Source: Neomoorella carbonis (GTDB lineage Bacteria > Bacillota > DSM-521 > Neomoorellales > Neomoorellaceae). Taken from it: a stretch of 64,000 nt of DNA. Where the stretch lies: the NCBI RefSeq assembly GCF_045278715.1, contig NZ_CP136420.1:2709271-2773270 (forward strand), in the 5' to 3' direction. The notes under the pieces were generated by a model. The model was given only the letters and a program-made list of their open reading frames with translations. It made no database searches and was not told where the DNA came from. The position numbers and the translations under genes were made by a program. Shown piece by piece: positions 11,917 through 21,168 of the stretch (position 1 is the stretch's first letter; every line of letters begins with the position of its first letter).

Positions 11917-14900
11917 TTATTCTTCTTCATATTTACCGCCCGGGACCGCCCTGGCCCGGGGTTTAATGACCGAAAAATCACTGTCGAAATCATCACCGTC
12001 GACCTCAAGTTCCAGCGCGTCAGGATCGAGGTCGGCTGGTTCAAAGTCCAGGTCTTCTTCCTCTTCCTCTTCTTCGGCCTCTCCGGCGGCTTCTGCCGGC
12101 TCGGCTTCAGGCTGGCCCTGGATATCCAGGCTCAGATCCTGGACCGCTTCAACACCATCGTCTTCGTCTTCCTTAATCTCAATCTCTTCGTTTTCCTCGG
12201 AGAGGACTTTGACATCCAGCCCCAGGCTCTGGAGTTCTTTAATTAGTACCTTAAAGGATTCCGGCACCCCTGGTTCGGGGACATTTTCCCCTTTGACGAT
12301 AGCCTCGTAGGTCTTGACGCGGCCGACGACGTCATCGGATTTTACCGTCAGGATCTCCTGGAGGGTATAGGCTGCACCATAGGCCTCCAAAGCCCAGACC
12401 TCCATTTCCCCGAAGCGCTGGCCACCAAACTGGGCTTTACCGCCCAGGGGTTGCTGGGTAACCAGGGAATAGGGGCCCGTGGACCGGGCATGAATCTTGT
12501 CATCCACCAAGTGGGCCAGTTTCAGCATATACATATAGCCCACGGTGATGGGACGATCAAAGGGCTCGCCGGTACGGCCGTCATAAAGGATAGTTTTGCC
12601 GTCTTCGGGCAGGCCGGCTTCTCGCAGTTTTTCCTTAATTTCCTCTTCTGAAGCCCCGTCAAAAACCGGAGTGGCCACATGGATCCCCAGGGTTTTGGCC
12701 GCCCAGCCCAGGTGGGTTTCCAGGATCTGGCCTAAATTCATCCGCGACGGCACGCCCAGGGGATTTAAAACAATCTCAATGGGCGTACCGTCGGGGAGGA
12801 AGGGCATATCCTCCTCCGGCAGGATGCGGGAGATAACGCCCTTGTTCCCGTGGCGCCCGGCCATCTTATCACCTACGGAAATTTTCCGTTTCTGGGCGAC
12901 GTAAACCCGGACCAGCTCATTGACCCCGGGTGCCAGCTCGTCGCCATTCTCGCGGGAAAAGACCTTGACGTCGACGACAATGCCGGATTCCCCGTGGGGC
13001 ACCCTTAAGGAAGTATCCCTAACTTCCCGGGCCTTTTCGCCGAAAATGGCCCTGAGCAAACGCTCTTCGGCAGTCAGCTCCGTCTCGCCCTTGGGAGTGA
13101 CTTTACCTACCAGGATGTCGCCCGGGCGTACCTCGGCGCCGATCCGGATGATGCCCCGCTCGTCCAGGTCTTTTAAAACGTCTTCACTGACGTTGGGAAT
13201 ATCGCGGGTGATCTCTTCCGGTCCCAGCTTGGTATCCCGGGCGTCGCATTCATATTCTTCAATGTGTATAGAGGTAAAAATGTCTTCCTTGACCAGCTTC
13301 TCGCTAATGAGGATGGCGTCCTCATAGTTATACCCTTCCCAGGTCATAAAGGCCACCAGGATATTGCGGCCCAGGGCCAGTTCGCCCTGATTGGTGGAAG
13401 GTCCGTCGGCTATGGGCTGACCGACATTTACCCGCTCCCCTTTGCGGACAATGGGCTTCTGGTTAATGCAGGTACCCTGATTGGAACGGACGAATTTTTG
13501 CAGGCGGTAAGTATCCAGGGTACCGTCATCGTTACGAATGACAATCTCCCGGGCCGTTACCCTTTCAACAACGCCGCTGTTCCTTGCCAGGACAACCACC
13601 CCGGAATCGCGGGCCGCCCGCCATTCCATGCCGGTACCTACCACCGGCGCCTCGGTCCTTAAAAGAGGTACGGCCTGGCGCTGCATGTTGGCTCCCATGA
13701 GGGCACGGTTGGCGTCATCATGCTCCAGGAAGGGGATGAGGGCCGTGGCCACACTGACCATCTGCTTGGGAGATACGTCCATGTAATCAACCCGTTCGGC
13801 CGGCACAACTACGATTTCTCCGGCATGACGGGCATTAACCCGCTTCTCTAAGAAATGACCCTCTTCATCCAGGGGGGCGTTAGCCTGGGCGATGACGTAC
13901 TTGTCCTCTTCATCGGCAGTCAGGTAATGAATTTCGTTGGTGACGATGCCTTTTTCTTTGTCTACCCGGCGGTAGGGGGTTTCAATGAAACCAAACTCAT
14001 TAATGCGGGCATAGGTACTCAAAGAACCAATCAGGCCGATGTTCGGGCCTTCAGGGGTCTCAATGGGACACATGCGGCCATAGTGGGAGGTATGCACGTC
14101 CCGCACTTCAAAACCGGCACGTTCCCGGGACAGGCCGCCGGGACCCAGGGCTGAGAGGCGCCGTTTATGGGTTAACTCGGCCAGGGGGTTGGTCTGGTCC
14201 ATAAACTGGGACAGCTGGCTGGAACCAAAGAATTCCTTGATGGCCGCCACCACCGGCCGGATGTTAATCAGCACCTGGGGCGTAATGACGTCGACATCCT
14301 GGATGGTCATCCGCTCCCGCACTACCCGCTCCATGCGGGCCAGACCAATGCGGAATTGGTTCTGGAGGAGCTCGCCCACGGAACGCAGGCGGCGGTTGCC
14401 AAGGTGGTCGATATCGTCGGGTTTAACCTCGCCATCCATAAGGCGCAGAAGGTATTTAATGGCGTGAATAATATCCTCTTTTGTGAGGCAACGAATATAT
14501 TCCTGCCGGCCGTTGATTTCGTGGGTCAAAACGCCATGACCCAGCTTTTTGTTCAGCTTGTAGCGACCGACATTGCCCAGATCATAGCGCTTGGGATCAA
14601 AGAACAAGGATTCCAGCAGGTTTCTGGCGCTCTCGACAGTCGGGGGCTCACCAGGACGCAGGCGTTTATAGATCTCTACCAGAGCTTCCTCTTCGGAATC
14701 GGTGTTATCCTTTTCCAGGGTATTCTGGATACGCGTGTCAAAATCAAAGAGTTCGAGGATGCGGGCATTGGTGGTATAGCCCAGGGCACGCAGCAGGACG
14801 GTGGCCGGGATCTTCCGCGTGCGGTCAATACGGACATAGATGCTTTCGGTATTGTCGGTTTCAAACTCCAGCCAGGCACCCCTGTTGGGAATAATGGTAG

Positions 14901-15372
14901 CACCGTATACTTTCGTCCCGCTGGCATCAATACTTTCCGTATAATAGGCCCCCGGTGAACGGACCAGCTGGCTGACAATTACCCTTTCGGCACCATTAAT
15001 GATAAAAGTGCCCTTTTCCGTCATGAGGGGGAAATCCCCCATAAATACTTCCTGCTCTTTAACTTCGCCTGTTTCTTTGTTAATTAGACGAACCTTGACC
15101 CGCAGGGGGGCAGCATAGGTCATATCCCGCTCTTTGCATTCTTCCTGGGAGTACTTGGGCTCACCCAGGGAATAATCAACAAACTCCAGGACCAGGTTGC
15201 CAGTAAAATCCTGGATTGGTGAAATGTCATGCAAAATTTCCCGCAAACCTTCATCAATGAACCACTGGTAGGAGTTACGTTGAATTTCAATCAGATTTGG
15301 TAACTCCAGGGTTTCCTTGATTTTGGCAAAGGTCCAACGTTCCCTGGTCCCGACTTTAACCGGATAAGCCAA
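11917..15372 (-). CDS. rpoB: DNA-directed RNA polymerase subunit beta
   Basis: The TTG at 15372 is chosen as start because GGGGGGA lies 7 bases upstream and the product then begins (M)AYPVKVGTRERWTFAKI; a longer in-frame reading from 15405 lacks a binding site. The result is 1151 residues. The rifampicin pocket GSSQLSQFMDQTNPLAELTH is wild type in form (Ser, Asp and His positions intact). The last roughly 95 residues form a very acidic tail with runs of Glu and Asp. The gene has its own consensus-like promoter (15508-15536). Confidence 0.97.
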   Translation of the reverse strand: MAYPVKVGTRERWTFAKIKETLELPNLIEIQRNSYQWFIDEGLREILHDISPIQDFTGNLVLEFVDYSLGEPKYSQEECKERDMTYAAPLRVKVRLINKETGEVKEQEVFMGDFPLMTEKGTFIINGAERVIVSQLVRSPGAYYTESIDASGTKVYGATIIPNRGAWLEFETDNTESIYVRIDRTRKIPATVLLRALGYTTNARILELFDFDTRIQNTLEKDNTDSEEEALVEIYKRLRPGEPPTVESARNLLESLFFDPKRYDLGNVGRYKLNKKLGHGVLTHEINGRQEYIRCLTKEDIIHAIKYLLRLMDGEVKPDDIDHLGNRRLRSVGELLQNQFRIGLARMERVVRERMTIQDVDVITPQVLINIRPVVAAIKEFFGSSQLSQFMDQTNPLAELTHKRRLSALGPGGLSRERAGFEVRDVHTSHYGRMCPIETPEGPNIGLIGSLSTYARINEFGFIETPYRRVDKEKGIVTNEIHYLTADEEDKYVIAQANAPLDEEGHFLEKRVNARHAGEIVVVPAERVDYMDVSPKQMVSVATALIPFLEHDDANRALMGANMQRQAVPLLRTEAPVVGTGMEWRAARDSGVVVLARNSGVVERVTAREIVIRNDDGTLDTYRLQKFVRSNQGTCINQKPIVRKGERVNVGQPIADGPSTNQGELALGRNILVAFMTWEGYNYEDAILISEKLVKEDIFTSIHIEEYECDARDTKLGPEEITRDIPNVSEDVLKDLDERGIIRIGAEVRPGDILVGKVTPKGETELTAEERLLRAIFGEKAREVRDTSLRVPHGESGIVVDVKVFSRENGDELAPGVNELVRVYVAQKRKISVGDKMAGRHGNKGVISRILPEEDMPFLPDGTPIEIVLNPLGVPSRMNLGQILETHLGWAAKTLGIHVATPVFDGASEEEIKEKLREAGLPEDGKTILYDGRTGEPFDRPITVGYMYMLKLAHLVDDKIHARSTGPYSLVTQQPLGGKAQFGGQRFGEMEVWALEAYGAAYTLQEILTVKSDDVVGRVKTYEAIVKGENVPEPGVPESFKVLIKELQSLGLDVKVLSEENEEIEIKEDEDDGVEAVQDLSLDIQGQPEAEPAEAAGEAEEEEEEEDLDFEPADLDPDALELEVDGDDFDSDFSVIKPRARAVPGGKYEEE

Positions 15373-15507
15373 CTTGGGTCCCCCCCACAAGAAATTCAAA
15401 AGCAAGGTAATGACAACCTCGCTTTTGACCTTTAAAGTTCCTGCTACCTATTATTGCCGTCCAAGGAAATACTTAATCATGTACCGGCAAATTAATGGCA
15501 TTTTGAT

Positions 15508-15536
15508 ATGTTAGCATAAAAGGCGATTAGTGTCAA
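15508..15536 (-). promoter_or_regulatory. Housekeeping promoter for rpoBC
   Basis: The minus strand has TTGACA (15531-15536), a 17-base spacer and TAACAT (15508-15513). It lies directly after the rplL terminator, so rpoBC can be transcribed independently of rplJL read-through. The initiation site would be near 15501, giving a leader of about 130 bases. Confidence 0.7.
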
Positions 15537-15540
15537 GGAA

Positions 15541-15572
15541 AAAATTATAGCCGGGGAGGGCTGGTTCCCCGG
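15541..15572 (-). terminator. Terminator after rplL
   Basis: The minus strand forms GCCGGGGA / TCCCCGGC (8 base pairs) followed by TATAATTTTTT. It sits 18 bases past the rplL stop and right before the rpoB promoter. Partial read-through would set the rplL to rpoB ratio, as in other bacteria. Confidence 0.75.
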
Positions 15573-15589
15573 CTGCTGACAGCAGGCGA

Positions 15590-15970
15590 CTATTTAATTT
15601 CCACAGTGGCGCCGGCTTCTTCCAGCTTGGCCTTGATGCTTTCAGCTTCCTCTTTGCTGACCTTTTCTTTAACCGGCTTGGGAGCGTTGTCCACCAGATC
15701 TTTGGCTTCTTTGAGGCCCAGGGCGGTAATTTCGCGTACTACTTTGATGACGTTAATCTTCTTGTCGCCGGCGGACTTCAGGATGACGTCAAATTCCGTT
15801 TGCTCCTCTGCCTGGGCTTCAGCCGGGGCAGCTGCTCCCGGGGCTACGGCCATGGCTACCGGCGCGGCAGCACTGACGCCAAATTCTTCTTCCAGGGCCT
15901 TGACCAGTTCGGCGAGTTCCAGCACCGTCAAACCTTTGACGGCTTCGATAATTTCCTGTACTTTGCTCAT
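15590..15970 (-). CDS. rplL: 50S ribosomal protein L7/L12
   Basis: The 126-residue acidic stalk protein has the N-terminal dimerisation region with LAELVKALEEEFGVSAAAP, an Ala-rich hinge (about residues 36-55) and the factor-binding C-terminal domain with KINVIKVVREITALGLKEAK. It recruits EF-G and EF-Tu to the ribosome. Unusually, it is separated from rplJ by nearly 300 bases that contain a dispersed repeat, where these two genes normally lie close together. Confidence 0.97.
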   Translation of the reverse strand: MSKVQEIIEAVKGLTVLELAELVKALEEEFGVSAAAPVAMAVAPGAAAPAEAQAEEQTEFDVILKSAGDKKINVIKVVREITALGLKEAKDLVDNAPKPVKEKVSKEEAESIKAKLEEAGATVEIK

Positions 15971-16266
15971 GATGAGCCACTCCTCCTCTGAAAATCATTC
16001 TACCTGAAAATAACTTCGTTCCAGGCTGGCATTGTTTTTGCTCGCTCCCTGGTCCTCGCGGATCAGCCTACGGCTCTGCCTCGGGCTCGGGCGGGGTTCC
16101 CGGCCTATTCGGCATCCTTGCCTCAGAGGCCGGCCTCGGACATCCTGTCCTCGGCCCCGCCCTCGCTCCTCGGCACAGCCTGCGGCTGCTTAACCACTCG
16201 GACCAAGTCGCTCGCTTCAAACAAATGCCGGCCCTTTGGGGGTACCGTGTTAGCGGTATGAGGGTC
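15971..16266 (-). other. rplJ-rplL spacer, enlarged by a repeat
   Basis: There is no credible gene in these 296 bases. Reading frames across it have no conserved features and lack ribosome binding sites. Almost all of it is the repeat at 16021-16234; the rest is the rplL leader with GGAGGAGTGG before the rplL ATG. Confidence 0.7.
16021..16234 (-). repeat. Dispersed repeat, full copy R2 with terminal inverted repeats
   Basis: The ends are imperfect inverted repeats. The left plus-strand end GGCTGGCATTGTTTTTGCTC...CTGGTCC pairs with the right end GGACCAA...GCTTCAAACAAATGCCGGCC. The interior is rich in GC hairpins such as GGACAGGATGTCC. The half from about 16108 to 16222 is homologous to the copy at 55719-55812. 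Orientation relative to the surrounding genes is the same in all three copies. It may be a MITE-like element or a structured RNA module; no transposase is present. Confidence 0.7.
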
Positions 16267-16797
16267 TTAAGCTGCTTCTTCCTTCTTTTTGCGGATGGCC
16301 TCCAGGACGTAGACCAAATTGCGGATATTGCCGGCCAGGACGTTGACCAGCCCGGCCAGGGGGGCCTGGAAACCGCCCACCACTTTGGCCAGGAGCTCCT
16401 CGCGGGAGGGCAGGTCGGCCAGGGCTTTGATTTCGTCCAGGCCAATAATCCTTCCCTGCAAAACGCCCGCCTTGATCTGGAAGGTTTTGCTGTTGCGCAT
16501 AACTTCCGATAAGATTTTAGCAGGAGCCGCAGGGTCGTTTAAGCTAAAGGCCGCGGCAGTTGGCCCTTCCAGGAAAGGTTCAAGGCCCTCCAGCCCCAAT
16601 TCCTGCGCGGCCCTGCGCGTCAGGGTATTTTTCACTACTTTAAATTCCACACCGGCTTCCCGTAACTGACGGCGCAGCTTGGTCATTTCAGCTACATTCA
16701 TTCCCCGGTAGTCGGCCAGAATGGTTACAATAGAGTTCCCCAGCTTTTCCTTTATCTCGGCCACTGCCGCCGCCTTGGCTTCCCGTTGCTTGTTCAT
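16267..16797 (-). CDS. rplJ: 50S ribosomal protein L10
   Basis: The 176-residue protein has the L10 core with IVTILADYRGMNVAEMTKLR (residues 19-38) and VVKNTLTRRAAQELG. L10 anchors the L7/L12 stalk through its C-terminal helix. The mRNA has a classical L10 leader and attenuator upstream (16815-16960), so L10-L12 binding probably represses it. The ATG follows GGAGGTGGGGAA. Confidence 0.97.
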   Translation of the reverse strand: MNKQREAKAAAVAEIKEKLGNSIVTILADYRGMNVAEMTKLRRQLREAGVEFKVVKNTLTRRAAQELGLEGLEPFLEGPTAAAFSLNDPAAPAKILSEVMRNSKTFQIKAGVLQGRIIGLDEIKALADLPSREELLAKVVGGFQAPLAGLVNVLAGNIRNLVYVLEAIRKKKEEAA

Positions 16798-16814
16798 TTC
16801 CCCACCTCCGTTCT

Positions 16815-16960
16815 GCTAAAAAATAAAAGCCCCCGCAGACAAGCGAGGGCAAATGGCAAAATGATAACAGCTAATTGAAACTACCTCGGCAGGATATATT
16901 AAGCCTTAAAGGCACCTGCTGTCTACGGTTAATACCAGTATGAAGTTTTAACTGAGCTTA
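16815..16960 (-). ncRNA. Ribosomal protein L10 leader (rplJL autoregulatory leader)
   Basis: The minus-strand leader carries the conserved elements of the family: GACAGCAGGTGCC, then AAGGCTTAATA, then TCCTGCCGAGG, in which AGCAGG pairs with CCTGC. It is followed by an intrinsic terminator and the rplJ binding site. In this family the L10-L12 complex binds the leader kink-turn and represses the operon. The 5' end is an estimate. Confidence 0.85.
16819..16850 (-). terminator. Attenuator in the L10 leader
   Basis: GCCCTCGC pairs with GCGGGGGC around TTGTCT, followed by TTTTATTTTTT. It lies 22 bases before the rplJ ATG and after the L10-binding region, which is the standard attenuator layout. 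Confidence 0.8.
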
Positions 16961-16967
16961 TGGTTTT

Positions 16968-17663
16968 TTACCTTATGGCCCGCAGGGGGTTAACTTTTAT
17001 CCCCGGCCCCATAGTCGAAGAAATACTGATGCTCTTTAAATACTGGCCCTTGGCCGCTGCCGGTTTGGCCCTTACCAGGGCTTCTATTAGGGCCTGGAAG
17101 TTTTCTTTCAGCTTATCTTCCGCAAAACTGGCTTTGCCTATGGGAGCATGGACAATGGCTGTCTTATCTACCCGGAATTCAATTTTACCGGCTTTAACTT
17201 CCTTAATGGCCCGGGCCAGGTCCATGGTTACCGTTCCCGCCTTGGGATTGGGCATAAGTCCACGCGGGCCTAAAATACGGCCTAACTTGCCAACCGTACC
17301 CATCATATCAGGGGTGGCAATGGCCACATCAAAGTCAAGCCAACCGCCCTGGATTTTTTCCACCAGGTCCTCGGCGCCTACAAAATCGGCCCCGGCTTCC
17401 TCGGCTTCTCTGGCCTTTTCGCCCTTGGCAAACACCAGCACCCGCCGGGTTTTACCGGTACCGTTGGGCAGAACTACCGTCCCGCGTACCTGCTGGTCGG
17501 CATGACGGGGATCAACCCCAAGTCTTACCGCCACCTCAATAGTTTCATCAAATTTGGCGCTGGCGGTTTTCTTGACCAGGGCTATAGCTTCGCCGGGTTC
17601 GTAAAGCTGCTGCCTGTCTACCAGTTTACTAACCTCGCGGTACCTTTTACCGTGTTTGGGCAT
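16968..17663 (-). CDS. rplA: 50S ribosomal protein L1
   Basis: The 231-residue protein has MPKHGKRYREVSKLVDRQQL at the start, the two-domain L1 fold and the conserved RILGPRGLMPNPKAGTV (about residues 129-145). L1 forms the mobile stalk that moves E-site tRNA and in some species represses rplK-rplA. It follows rplK by about 53 bases. Length is standard. Confidence 0.97.
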   Translation of the reverse strand: MPKHGKRYREVSKLVDRQQLYEPGEAIALVKKTASAKFDETIEVAVRLGVDPRHADQQVRGTVVLPNGTGKTRRVLVFAKGEKAREAEEAGADFVGAEDLVEKIQGGWLDFDVAIATPDMMGTVGKLGRILGPRGLMPNPKAGTVTMDLARAIKEVKAGKIEFRVDKTAIVHAPIGKASFAEDKLKENFQALIEALVRAKPAAAKGQYLKSISISSTMGPGIKVNPLRAIR

Positions 17664-17716
17664 TTGGGCATTCCTCCTCGTGGTTCCAGCGGATTACTCC
17701 TCCCACCAGCCTCTGT

Positions 17717-18151
17717 TTAAGCCTCCACTTCCACACCCATACTGCGGGCAGTGCCTTCGATCATGCGCATGGCAGCTTCAATACTGGCGGCATTGAGATC
17801 TTTCATCTTGAGCTCGGCAATCTCCCGGATCTTTTCCCGGGAAACCTTGCCGACTTTTTTACGGTTGGGCTCCCCGGATGCTGTCTCTATACCCAGGGCT
17901 TTTTTCAGCAAAACGGACGCTGGTGGCGTTTTGGTAATAAAGGTAAAGGAACGATCTTCGTAAACAGTTATCTCTACCGGGATAATCAGGCCCGCCTGAT
18001 TGGCTGTCCGGTCGTTAAACTCTTTGACGAAGGCCATAATGTTAACCCCGTGCTGGCCAAGGGCCGGGCCTACCGGTGGTGCCGGCGTTGCCTTGCCTGC
18101 CGGTACCTGGAGTTTAACTACTGCTGTTACTTTCTTGGCTTTGGGTGCCAA
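17717..18151 (-). CDS. rplK: 50S ribosomal protein L11
   Basis: The TTG at 18151 is chosen over an in-frame GTG at 18160 that touches the Shine-Dalgarno AAAGGAGG. The product is then 144 residues beginning (M)APKAKKVTAVVKLQVPAGK. The N-terminal PAPPVGPALGQHGVNIM motif binds the GTPase-associated rRNA, and the C-terminal RNA-binding domain is complete. L11 is required for stringent RelA activation. Confidence 0.96.
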   Translation of the reverse strand: MAPKAKKVTAVVKLQVPAGKATPAPPVGPALGQHGVNIMAFVKEFNDRTANQAGLIIPVEITVYEDRSFTFITKTPPASVLLKKALGIETASGEPNRKKVGKVSREKIREIAELKMKDLNAASIEAAMRMIEGTARSMGVEVEA

Positions 18152-18165
18152 TTTTAACACCTCCT

Positions 18166-18693
18166 TTAAACGATTTTCTCGATCTGGTTGATATCCAGCT
18201 CAATGGGCGTTTCCCGGCCGAACATGGAAACCATGACCTTTATCTTACCCTTATCGGGCTGGATCTCTTCGATCGAACCAATAAAGTTTTCAAAGGGGCC
18301 GCTGGTAACGCGTACATTTTCCCCCACGGCTACATCGATCCGTGGCCGCGGCTCTTCAACACCCATCTGTTGCAGGATTTGCTGGGCCTCTTCTTCCCGG
18401 AGGGGTATGGGCTTATTACCCGTACCCACAAATCCAGTTACCCCCGGCGTGTTGCGCACTACATACCAGGAAGCGTCGGTTAAAATCATTTCTACCAGAA
18501 CATAACCGGGGTATATTTTCCGTTTGACGATTTTGCGCTTGCCGTCCTTAACCTGGATCTCATCTTCCATGGGCACTACTACCCGGAAGATTTTATCGCC
18601 CATGTTCATAGACTCGACGCGCTTTTCCAGGTTGGCTTTGACCTTATTTTCGTAGCCGGAATAAGTGTGAATGACAAACCAGGCCTTTTCCAT
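18166..18693 (-). CDS. nusG: Transcription termination/antitermination factor NusG
   Basis: The 175-residue protein begins MEKAWFVIHTYSGYENKVKA, the NGN domain that binds the RNA polymerase clamp helices, and ends with a KOW domain (VRVTSGPFENFIGSIEEI near residues 122-139). It modulates pausing and Rho action. It is 8 bases after secE, the conserved Firmicute arrangement. Confidence 0.97.
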   Translation of the reverse strand: MEKAWFVIHTYSGYENKVKANLEKRVESMNMGDKIFRVVVPMEDEIQVKDGKRKIVKRKIYPGYVLVEMILTDASWYVVRNTPGVTGFVGTGNKPIPLREEEAQQILQQMGVEEPRPRIDVAVGENVRVTSGPFENFIGSIEEIQPDKGKIKVMVSMFGRETPIELDINQIEKIV

Positions 18694-18701
18694 GTTAACC
18701 T

Positions 18702-18935
18702 CTACCGCAATATCAATTTACCCAGAAGGAAACTAAAGACAGAGTCAAAAATCCACAATAAGGCCGCCATAACGAGTACTGAAACCAGTACTACAGAAGT
18801 ATAGGTTACCAGTTCCCTGCGCGTCGGCCAATGAACCTTTTTCAACTCGGCCCAGGAGCCCCGGAAAAATTTAGTGACCTGCTCTTTAAAACTGGTTTTG
18901 TTGTTAACGGTTCTGGCCACGGTCTTGGTTACCAT
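18702..18935 (-). CDS. secE: Preprotein translocase subunit SecE
   Basis: The 77-residue single-span membrane protein has the SecE signature FRGSWAELKKVHWPTRREL before one hydrophobic segment (about residues 46-70). SecE clamps the SecY channel. It lies between rpmG and nusG, as usual. The small size is typical for Gram-positive SecE. Confidence 0.96.
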   Translation of the reverse strand: MVTKTVARTVNNKTSFKEQVTKFFRGSWAELKKVHWPTRRELVTYTSVVLVSVLVMAALLWIFDSVFSFLLGKLILR

Positions 18936-18950
18936 TTAAAAACCCCTACC

Positions 18951-19100
18951 CTATTTCGTTTCCTTGTGCACAGTGTGCCTGCCGCAGTTACTGCAGTACT
19001 TTTTCAGTTCCAGGCGATCGGGGTCATTTTTTTTGTTTTTGCTGGAAGTATAATTACGTCGCTTGCATTCAGTACATGCCAGGGTAATCCCCACCCGCAC
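18951..19100 (-). CDS. rpmG: 50S ribosomal protein L33 (zinc-binding type)
   Basis: This 49-residue gene reads from a GTG start as MRVGITLACTECKRRNYTSS and ends CSNCGRHTVHKETK. Two CxxC pairs (CTEC and CSNC) make it the zinc-containing C+ form, which in other bacteria is replaced by a C- paralogue under zinc limitation. GGAGG lies 9 bases before the GTG. It is between tuf2 and secE, where L33 is expected. Confidence 0.95.
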   Translation of the reverse strand: MRVGITLACTECKRRNYTSSKNKKNDPDRLELKKYCSNCGRHTVHKETK

Positions 19101-19123
19101 TGCCGGCCACCTCCATTATGATC

Positions 19124-19173
19124 GAAGTGGGGAGGTGGAAAATTGCCACCGTGGCAATCCACCTTCCCACTTC
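19124..19173 (-). other. Long imperfect palindrome between rpmG and tuf2
   Basis: The stem GAAGTGGG ... CCCACTTC continues inward as AGGTGG / CCACCT and ends in the inner palindrome TTGCCAC-GGTGGCAA. The whole 50-base structure is a strong hairpin. On the minus strand it is not followed by a clear U-tract. It overlaps the approach to the rpmG ribosome binding site (19102-19112), so effects on rpmG expression are possible. Confidence 0.55.
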
Positions 19174-19282
19174 TTGCAAATTTCCCTGCTTGCCAAACCA
19201 TTCTTCCCCGCCCGGAATTTTTCCTGGACGGTTAAACACTCTTATTAGTTTGCCATAAATATAAAACCCTGTCAATATTTAT

Positions 19283-20485
<1,203 letters not shown>

Positions 20486-20658
20486 GTGTCGTTTTGCCTC
20501 CTCCTAAAATAGCATTACTATTCGCTTCCCTTGCGCCGCGCCTCTTTCACGTAGCCGGGCGTGGCTATCCCAAAAGATATTTCTACATTAGTTAGCCTTT
20601 TCCTGCTTGTACCCTGTATATTATTACCCCAGTGCTGTAAAATAATTCCGTTAACAGG

Positions 20659-20686
20659 TTGCTTTTACCATACAAAAAGATATGAT
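20659..20686 (+). promoter_or_regulatory. Possible promoter for the SMR-like gene
   Basis: TTGCTT (20659-20664), a 16-base spacer and TATGAT (20681-20686) precede the plus-strand gene by about 47 bases. The -35 is weak, so this is tentative. Confidence 0.35.
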
Positions 20687-20732
20687 AGACTTACATCTAA
20701 CTGCCATATTGTTGAAGGGAGAGGGCCTAGCC

Positions 20733-21086
20733 ATGCCCGTCCTTTTCTTAATCCTTTTATCCGTCTTCCTGGGGGCCGGGGCCCAGATATTATTTAAAGT
20801 CGGCGTCCTGCAGCTAGATACCCTTAAATTTAATATTCCGGGGATCACCGGCTTGCTTTTCAGCCCTTACATCCTGGGGGGACTGGCAGCTTTTGCCGCC
20901 AGTTTCCTCCTCTGGCTGAAAGTCCTGGCCGAAGTCCCTTTAAGTTATGCTTATCCCATGGTCAGCCTGGGTTATGTGTTTGTCTTTTTGTTCTCCTGGT
21001 TATACCTGGGAGAAAGCATACCGGCCTTACGAATCGTTGGGCTGGCCTTAATTATCGGCGGCATCCTTCTTATTTCCCGGAGCTAA
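20733..21086 (+). CDS. Small EamA/SMR-like membrane transporter
   Basis: This 117-residue protein has four hydrophobic segments (about residues 1-20, 33-57, 65-86 and 93-115). It carries the drug/metabolite transporter pattern of half-size proteins: AGAQILFKVG in helix 1, PLSYAYPMVSLGYVFVFLFS in the middle and GLALIIGGILLISRS at the end. Similar proteins include ArnE/ArnF-type flippase subunits and small multidrug resistance proteins; the substrate cannot be told. The ATG is chosen because GGGAGAGGG precedes it; an upstream start at 20682 has none. It is a monocistronic plus-strand gene. Confidence 0.8.
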   Translation: MPVLFLILLSVFLGAGAQILFKVGVLQLDTLKFNIPGITGLLFSPYILGGLAAFAASFLLWLKVLAEVPLSYAYPMVSLGYVFVFLFSWLYLGESIPALRIVGLALIIGGILLISRS

Positions 21087-21168
21087 TTTTTACGTTTTAA
21101 GATAAAGCCGCGTTACCGGGCTTTGCCAGCCACACTGGCTGGATAAATAGCAGGCAGGTGATATTTAA

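Noticed and set aside
16068..16445. A minus-strand reading frame across the rplJ-rplL spacer
   Set aside because: It overlaps the 3' end of rplJ and the repeat, has no binding site or family features, and is a frame shadow.
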